From NCBI RefSeq assembly GCF_017591435.1, contig NC_059256.1:12726811-12790810 (forward strand): a stretch of DNA of 64,000 nucleotides, read 5' to 3'. Shown here in pieces: positions 56,038-64,000 of this stretch (positions are counted from its first letter, which is position 1; each line of letters starts with the position of its first letter). Below the pieces are notes generated by a model. It had not been told where the DNA came from. It worked only from the letters and a program-made list of their open reading frames with translations, and did no database searches. The position numbers were made by a program, and so were the translations under genes. The stretch comes from Portunus trituberculatus. Its lineage: Eukaryota > Arthropoda > Malacostraca > Decapoda > Portunidae.

Positions 56038-57415
56038 AATAACATGCCAAACTGTCTTGAAATGCCCTCAAAACATGTCAGTCTTTCTTTAAATGCCCTC
56101 AAAACATGCCAAACTGTCTTAAAATGCCCTCAAATTATGCCAAACTGTCTTAAAATGCCCTCAAAACATGTCAAACTGTCTTAAAATGCCCTCAAAACAT
56201 GTCAAACTGTCTTGAAATGCCTTCAAAATATGCCAAACTTTCTTAAAAAGCTCCTCAAAGCATGTCAAACTATCTTGAAATGCCCTCAAAACATGTCAGT
56301 CTTTCTTAAAATGCCCTCAAAATATGCCAAACTCTCTTGAAATGGCCTTAAAATATAGCATACTGTCTTAAAATGCCCTCAAAACATGCCAAACTGTCTT
56401 AAAATGCCCTCAAAACATGCCAAACTGTCTTAAAATGCCCTCAGAACATGTTAAACTGTCTTAAAATGCCCTCAAAACATGCCAAACTGTCTTAAAACTG
56501 CCTTAAAACATGGCAAACTGTCTTAAAATGCTCTCAAAACATGCCAAACTGTCTTAAAATGCCCTCAAAACATGCCAAACTGTCTTAAAATGTCCTCAAA
56601 ATATGCCAAACTGTCTTAAAATGCCCTCAAACATGCCAAACTGTCTTAAAATGCCCTCAAAACATGCCAAACTGTCTTAAAATGCCCTCAAAACATGCCA
56701 AACTGTCTTAAAATGCCCTCAAAACATGCCAAACTGTCTTAAAATGCCCTCAAAACAAATGCCAAACTGTCTTAAAATGCCCTCAAAACATGCCAAACTG
56801 TCTTAAAATGCCCTCAAACATGCCAAACTGTCTTAAAATGCCCTCAAACATGCCAAACTGTCTTAAAATGCCCTCAAAACATGCCAAACTGTCTTAAAAT
56901 GCCCTCAAAACATGCCAAAATGCCTCAAACATGCCAAACTCAAAACATGCCAAACTGTCTTAAAATGCCCTCAAAACATGTCCAAACTGTCTTGAAATGC
57001 CCCTCAAAACATGCCAAACTAAATCTTAAAATGCTGTCAAAATGCATGTCAAACTATCTTAAAATGCCCTCAAAACATGCCAAACTGTCTTAAAATGCCC
57101 TCTAAACATGCCAAACTGTCTTAAAATGCTCTCAAAACATGCAAAACTTTCTTAAAATATCTTCAAACATGCCTAAATATCTTGAAATGCCCTCAAAACA
57201 TGTCAAACTACCTTAAAATTGCTTCAAAATATGCCAAACTGTCTTAAAATACCCTCAAAACTTGGCAAATTATCTTAAAATGCCCTCAAAACATGCCAAA
57301 CTATCTTAAAATTGCTTGAAAATATGCCAAACTATCTTAAAATACCTTCAAAATATACCAAACTGTCTTAAAATAATCTTAAAACATACCAAACTACCTT
57401 AAAATTGCTTAAAAA
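56038..57415. repeat. 31-bp minisatellite, block 3, about 44 units
   Basis: Largest block; units ctcaaaacatgccaaactgt plus cttaaaatgcc. It degrades toward 57415 and then stops. Confidence 0.95.
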
Positions 57416-57417
57416 AC

Positions 57418-60400
57418 TAGTCTGGCAAAGCCTCAAGCACTTGTATGCAATTATCACATATGGCCTGTACACCTTCTGAAAACATTTTTAGGAACCAAAC
57501 AGGACGTCTCATGGGCCTGGTACCCAGAATGGAACAGTCCTCAGTGACTACGTCTATAAGTGACGTGACTAGCCGGAATAAGTCAGAACTGTCTTGCCAG
57601 TGAACAGTCCCAATTAAATGGAAAGAAGAACTCCTAGTGATTGGATAGGTTATCTTACCCCATATGAAAAGGACTAAATCGAGTCGCAGTCATTTAAAGC
57701 TCAACAGTGTCAAATGCTTGACAAACTTAACCTTAAGCCGTCAAACATACATTCCTGTATCACCACCGCTGATGTGGCCCTCTCTGCCAGGATTTAGTAA
57801 AGGCCCGTCCGGTGCAAAATGATGCCACGTAACAGATAATTCCATATCTCCCCATACTGACAGACCATTCATAACACTTGGGCTGGCACGCTTCAGGCCA
57901 AAGAAATGGAATCGAGAGACAGGTCCGACCTTTTGGATAACGCGTTTCCCATCAAACCTAAAAAGGACCTCATGGACGATCCGCCTGTGTACGTGCACCT
58001 CCCACTGAAAAACAGATTAGGGGCACACCGAATAACAACAGTGGGACTGACAAATACGCCTGAAGTATGGGCAAAACATATCATAGTTCAGGTTAGCTGA
58101 GCAAAGTACGTTATCGACTGCCGATTCATCTTAAAAAAAAAAAAAAAAAAATGTAACTGAACGCCGATTTTGGGGTACCCATGGTTATTCGGAGCAGAAC
58201 ATATGACAGTCTGCACATCCTTTTCATTGAAAATCGCAAATAAATAACCGTTTCTAATAGTAGATCTACACCTAGTCGCTCAATGGGCTATCTTGGGGAC
58301 CTTTTTACTAACAGGGGAGCTTCCGAGAATTACCAGATAGGCTGGACAAATAGCACCCATCGGAGTAATATACGTTTGTTCAGTCGCGGCCACCAAATCA
58401 GAATGACTATGTACTGGACCCCTGTGGATTTTGCTATATACACTTGACAGATTGGCTAATGTGCGCTATACATCAATAACTGCACAGACCCACATTTTCA
58501 GGACTAATCCGGGGGCGATGTGTACACAACTCATTCATTGCTCCATTACCAAAGGTTTGGATCACTGTAAGAAATGATGACAAGAAATTGGTACAGACTG
58601 AGAAGCATACTGTAAACACCATCAAAACATGCCCAGACGGCCGAAAAATCTGATGTTTCCATTGGCTCAGGCAATAGAATCATATAATTTAACCGTGAGC
58701 CTGTACATAACTCATGTCCGTTAAGACAAGCCCGCGTCATAATGAAACGCATAGATTTATGATCAATGATAGGCTACAAAGACTTTTTAAAACATGCAAA
58801 TGAGCATAGGATCCCCTTAGAGTTCCTGCGGAGGAAAGTTCCCACACGAGGCCATGCCTATAACTCCACCTTCGGGAGCTACAGGACTGTGGAGTCTTGG
58901 ATCGGACGTGGTATTTTACCAAGCACCCTGACAGACCCGCCAAGCACCTCTCCACATTATGCACCCTCAATTTGTACAGTGGGCTGACCCAAGTTTTTAA
59001 CGAATAGTGTTTTTTCACAGCTGGTAAAAGGAGGAGTGACAGCTACCATTTTCTGGCACCGTACTTTGTATGCATACAGAGACTGCGTGAACATTTACCT
59101 GCCTCCATTACCATTCCTGCCATTTGCTTTATACCATTAAAGCTTTAAAGTATCCGAAATGCAACTACGGTACAGACACTGATTAACTTAAAATCCCGAT
59201 TGACGGACCCCTAAGCGTAAAAAATGGCGCTCCAACAGTAATGGAGACGGGGCTCTACACGTTGAACCAAGCCGATAGTACCTGAAACTCATCTGTAATG
59301 GGTCATGCCTGTATAGTTCCCACATAAAAATACGGTAGCCTGCTTGTCACAAGGGGCTAGGTTCCGAAAGAGCTAAAAACTTCTACAGTCAGGGTAATTT
59401 TCGTGATGGGCATAGTTCCTCAAGCATCTTGCAACAGTGCCTAGATTCGAAAGGTAGTGCCTGCAATACTTTGCTTTACTGATTTTATATTCACTCAGAA
59501 GGTTTGTATCCCAAGTCTTAGTACGCCGCCTTGGGGCAACGTTCAACGAACATAAAAGACATTTTGCAATCACTTTTTGTCCCCTGCTAGCCAATAGATT
59601 CTCAACCATTAGTCATGTTTGCCTAAAAACTATGTCTCAAGAAATACACCTCGTCAACTATGGTTAGGGGCAAAATGTGGGCCTATGAATCGGGCCTGTT
59701 CACTGTACCAACCAGCTTCCTTATGTTTCCTCAAGTAGGGGCGGCACGCGCCCCATGACCGTCAGGATCTCATCAAACCGTGCTCAATTATACGCACGGC
59801 TTACAGTAACAGGGTGACGTCTGGGAAAGTGAACCTGTCCATCCCTCCTAATTAAGTTACACCCTCATAGCAACCCAAGTTTTTCAAAGACTTTACGTCT
59901 AATATCTTAGCAGGTGTAGCCTTCAAGTACCCACCGCCAGTTTTTGTGCGAGCAGGGCAGACTTTTCCGGCTATCTAAAAATGTACCTGTACAAAACACT
60001 AAATCCTGGTGCAGCTCAACTTAAAAGCTTATCACGCTTTGATATTATTACGACACCATTCGTTATCCTGTGATCCCACTCTAAGTACTCTACAATGTGT
60101 GCATAAGACTGTCAGGCTCTGGTGGACTGGTATAGCAGAGATGCTATAGGACCTGGAGATAATCATATCACCTAATCATCATTCCCAGGGTTTTGGTATG
60201 GGAATTAAACCATATTATGAAGTCTATTACCTCCATTTACGTATTTTTCTGTAGGCGGGCATCAGCAGTCTTATCTTGGAGGTGCATGAGTACCATGGGG
60301 TCTCCTGACGCCTAGGAGGCTGTAGAGGGAGTGTTAGAGTCCTATCCTTCAAAAACTTATCCTGGATCCCCAATGGTCAAAACAACTTGGATATGAAGTA

Positions 60401-61400
60401 CGTGGTAGATCTGGGAGTCATCATCAATTTTCGTTAGAGTGTGTCTGAAGTATCTTTTGTCCCTTTCTTAGTATCACCATCTAGCCTTTTTGCCTCATTA
60501 TTGAAAAAACACAGAGACGTAGTATGTCTTAAATTGATGTGAGGCGAATTTATCTACCTTGCAGCGGAAAGAGAACCCAATTTCGTTCATTCATTTTAAA
60601 ACTGAGGATCCCTCATAAACCTGATATATGTATGCTATCACGCAAATACGTTTTTTGTCAAGATAAGCAAAGTTTTTGGGAGTCACAAGACTGGGCATTA
60701 AGCAGACATTCTTTGTCAGCAATGTCACTTCATTGAGTGAGCAAATGCCATAACAAACAAGGAGGCCCTATAGTGGAAAACGTAGGTGTTTTTCCGATTA
60801 TCCACTGCATCCAGTGAGAGTCTAGGCAACAAAACCTGGGCTCATATTCAAAGGCCTCCCAGTTATTTAGTCTTGGCGCAAACGCTCTTTAGGAATTTTT
60901 CAGGTTTTTATGAAAGTATCAGTCCAGTCGCAATGCCATACGCAATGGTTATGGTACAGCGAAAAGACTGCTCCTTTAGGCCCATCATTTGTGGAATCGG
61001 CAATCAACTAATACGGCCGCACCTTAGTGTCCCTACTTATTATCGACTGGATGACCGTAATCTCTATTATTACAAATTTTGTGCTGCCAGCTTGTGTGTG
61101 TGTGTGTGTGTGAATTACGTAGAAGTCTATTCTCAGTGCAATTAGCTCACGGGCTCACATAAATATTAGTATATTAGTATCTACCATATCCAAGGTGATT
61201 AATCAAGTGGGTCTTGAAAAAACTTTGTAGGCCTCTTGCAGTGCGTGGGAGCCGAAGTACTTTAATCTACTCTCCAAGTGATGCAGTGCTCACAGGGCAA
61301 GTGACGTTAGGAAAATTGATCCCTCATCAGTAGCAAATAGCGGTACATTGTACATCGATCTAAAAACCTTGTCATTACTTCTTATGGGCTTGTCATTTGA
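57418..61400. other. repeat-poor stretch with no recognisable gene
   Basis: About 4 kb in RB1CC1 intron 3 (if the gene continues) without satellites or transposon similarity; only an A17 run near 58134 and a short GT run near 61096. Small open frames exist (for example 57906-58100, 60786-61145) but none shows a domain, splice sites or start context that I can support. Confidence 0.5.
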
Positions 61401-62213
61401 ATTTTAATCTGAGGTTGTCTTCTCATAAGCTCAGCCTGTGTCTTTATTGTAAAGTGTCAAGACAATCCAGTCAGTAATTGCAGGAGGAATGTGTGTGCTA
61501 GACGGGACCTGGCTGACTCAAGGATCAGGCTTCAAACACTAACTGCACTTGTGGTATATCTTTCAGACTGTTTACTTAGACTTGATGACAGGAAGGACTC
61601 AGTGCGTGTCAAAACTGTTAACTAAACTAAAACGGCTTGAGATGCTAGAAACTGGGTTAAATTTCTAAAAATGCTTGATTTGGGAGTACAAATGATGAAA
61701 ATTCCTAAAAAAAAAAAAAAAAAAAAAACAAGAAGGGAAGTTTTGACTGATGGCCCTATTGTGCCCTACCATGGAACACAAGAAAAGTCTGGGAAAAACT
61801 AAGTTCTCTGGCCCTAGTAAAAAACTGTGTAATTTTCAATGTCTGTCTATTGAAAGGCTGTTATCAAACAAAATGTGTCTGTGGCCCTCTAGTCTGGCCC
61901 TTTTAACAAAACCAGCTGTACTATGGAGAGTGCCCTGGCTTTCAATACCACACCTATATGATGCTGAAGAAACTGAGTCAGACATAATCTCTCAAGGGGC
62001 GACAGACAGTTTTCTGGTAGAAACAAAAGTCTGGAAATACATTTTTAATTACATTATATCTCTGTAACAGTGTTTACAGTTTGTCCACAGACAGTTGAAG
62101 GCTAAGAGTTAGGAGGAAGTAATTTGGTATTTTTACTGATTAGAAGACTCTCAGTTTGCTCCAGGCCTAGAGGAGAGTTAATAAAGTTGTGAAAGGAGGT
62201 GGATTGTGGGAGG

Positions 62214-62281
<68 letters not shown>

Positions 62282-64000
62282 CAGAGGAAGGTCAGAGATT
62301 CAAGACCTCTCTCTCTCTCTCTCTCTCTCTCTGTAAATGCATCCCTTTCTGTGAGTGTCGATGAAAGTTTAGAGGTGAGAGCAGGACTCGTTTTGAAAAG
62401 TTTTATAGAAAGCCAGGGATTCTGCAAGAGGGCCATTGTGTACCTTAGTTTTTAGGCAAAAGTCAATTAAAAGTTATTTGATTGCACAGTCAAAAGACAG
62501 ACAGACAGTACTTTCCCGAGTCCAGATAGATCGTCAGCCCTTAGTGAGTTCATTTGAGCTTTCAGTTAGTCCAACGACCCTTTAGCTCATTAAGGTACTT
62601 TTCCAGACTAGTTTGTTTGTTTTATATTCGAGTTATTGAAAGAGGTAGTGGTGGTAGCCAGTGGTAGAGTGAACTAGTCTATAGGAGCTGATAGACAGTT
62701 TACAGGAGACAGTTACTCATTTTTGGTATAATCCACTGACTTTACTGACACCTACTGTTTTAGGTAATTTCCTTTCTAACAGTTTGACTCTTTCCCACCT
62801 GCCATATCTCGACTCTTGAACTGCCAGCCTGACTGCTACTCACAGAGAGAGAGAGACCTAATTAGATTTAGTGGTTTCATCAGCTATATTTAGGTTGCCA
62901 GCTAAACCTGCTATCGTTTGAGATCAACTCAGCTACCGCCGAGACCCTCGAAGCCAGTTAAGATTCTTCTGTGTCTTACGAAACACCGTGGAGGTTGAAT
63001 GTCAACAAACAGTTTTTCTTTCATGACTGTTTAGCCCCCAGCAAGCACTGTTTTATTTTGACAAAAAACCCCTAGAACCATGCCTTCAGTGGGATTCCCC
63101 TTCAGATTTTAAACCTTCATCCGGAAAGTTGGACCTGCTACTGATCGTAATCAGCCACCTTTGAAGTCTATCGCTATCTGCCTTAGTCTAGAGTCTTATC
63201 GCCAGCCTCCAATGATAGGGACTAAGTTTGAGTTTGTAGTCCAGCCACGCTTATCTTGTTATTGATTGAGTATTGTCAGTTAGCATTCGTTTCTAGTTTC
63301 AGTATTCCGTCTTTATTGCTCATTGTTACGAGACCCTGCCATCCGCTAGCTCTTACCTCAATTTTGCCCACTGTCTTTAGCTATTCCAGCTTAATTTCTC
63401 ATCCTCTGGTTACCTTCGTCACCCCGAGTAGTTGAAAATCTCGTAGCCACTGCCTTTACTGTTTTTCTAGCTATTTTCTTTAGAATTCTCTCTAGACCTT
63501 TTTCTCAAAATGACCGCCATCACTGCTCCCAAACAGTTGACTTCAGTTTGTGATAGTATCTAGTACCTCCGCCTTTACCGCTTTAATTGTCCCTACCCCC
63601 TCCGCCCAGATCGTCATTTGTTACCTCTGAACTTGTCTACTTGCCAGCTATATGCCATCTTGTCTCCTCCAAAAGATTTCTCGTTCATCGTTTTTATCTG
63701 CCATCCTCCTCCTTCCTTCCGTAGGATGTGCAATGGATTATTATTTGACTGGCATTATGCAATCCTTATCTTGAGTTATTTCACCTATAGTTTTAATGCT
63801 AATCATTTCGTTTTCGAAAAGCTATCGCCCACCTGGGGCGTCCTAAATGGGGCATGAAAGAAGAGAAACAACAGGCATTTCCGGTGATTTATTTTAATCC
63901 ATTTATTTTTCTAGAGGTTTTAGTTTCGCCCCGTGAATGTTTCGGTTAGGACCTCCTTTACAGTTCCAGGAGGTCACGCGAGCCGCTCTAATGGAGATGT
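61401..64000. other. non-coding sequence, no recognisable gene
   Basis: Contains an A21 run at about 61708-61728, AG/CT tracts at 62216-62330 and pyrimidine-rich sequence from 62900 on. No RB1CC1 exon was found here. Confidence 0.5.
62216..62332. repeat. (AG)n and (CT)n facing arms
   Basis: AG at 62217-62279, about 30 bp spacer, CT at 62308-62332: complementary arms as in RB1CC1 intron 1. Confidence 0.95.

Noticed and set aside
57906..58100. 64-codon open frame as an RB1CC1 exon
   Set aside because: The sequence does not resemble the region expected after exon 3 and there is no convincing acceptor.
60786..61145. 119-codon open frame as a gene
   Set aside because: No domain, poor start context and a GT microsatellite inside the frame.

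Overview
The window looks like nuclear DNA of a decapod crustacean, most likely a crab. The reasons are very dense di- and trinucleotide microsatellites, a short (TTAGG)n tract of arthropod telomere type, many decayed jockey/CR1-like LINEs and tRNA-derived SINEs, and spliced genes with GT..AG introns. There is no sign of operons or of bacterial or organellar sequence. Less than 5% of the bases are supportable coding exon.

Four gene regions can be supported. (1) At 809-3203 (minus) is a HEPN-NACHT (NLR-like) gene whose last visible exon ends in a splice donor, so its C-terminus lies left of the window or is hidden in the repeats at 1-808. The HEPN domain is split by an apparent one-base frameshift at 2791-2793. 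(2) Two divergent paralogues, at 12563-19369 (minus) and 31741-35103 (plus), encode a RING finger, a coiled coil and a C-terminal cyclophilin-like domain. They share five exons with identical phases and a first coding exon that supplies only the ATG. This is the layout of primate TRIMCyp restriction factors without the B-box. The minus copy is open throughout (526 codons); the plus copy has a one-base frameshift at an A9 run. (3) At 37376-40803 (minus) is a small three-exon gene for a secreted Ser/Gly/Tyr-rich peptide, also with an apparent one-base frameshift. (4) At 49337-53876 (plus) are the first three coding exons of an RB1CC1/FIP200 orthologue (autophagy ULK-complex scaffold); the rest lies right of the window.

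The remainder is repeats. LINE relics are at 4-9 kb, 20.7-22.8 kb and 44.7-46.1 kb, with tails elsewhere. Three SINE families, two hAT-like elements, a Tc1/mariner relic, a long-TIR element, two MITE-like families and a Gypsy Gag/protease fragment lie between the genes. From 46.8 to 57.4 kb the RB1CC1 introns and 5' flank are built of nested satellites: a 31-bp minisatellite in three blocks, a ~102-bp satellite in two opposite orientations, a 92-bp array derived from a dispersed MITE, and a ~190-bp two-type array. From about 57.42 kb the character changes abruptly to about 4 kb of nearly repeat-free sequence with no recognisable gene.

The NACHT gene and the RING-cyclophilin pair may form an innate-immune neighbourhood; that is inference from domain content. 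One-base indels in three otherwise well-conserved genes point either to residual long-read assembly errors or to pseudogenes, and this must be settled before any of them is called dead.
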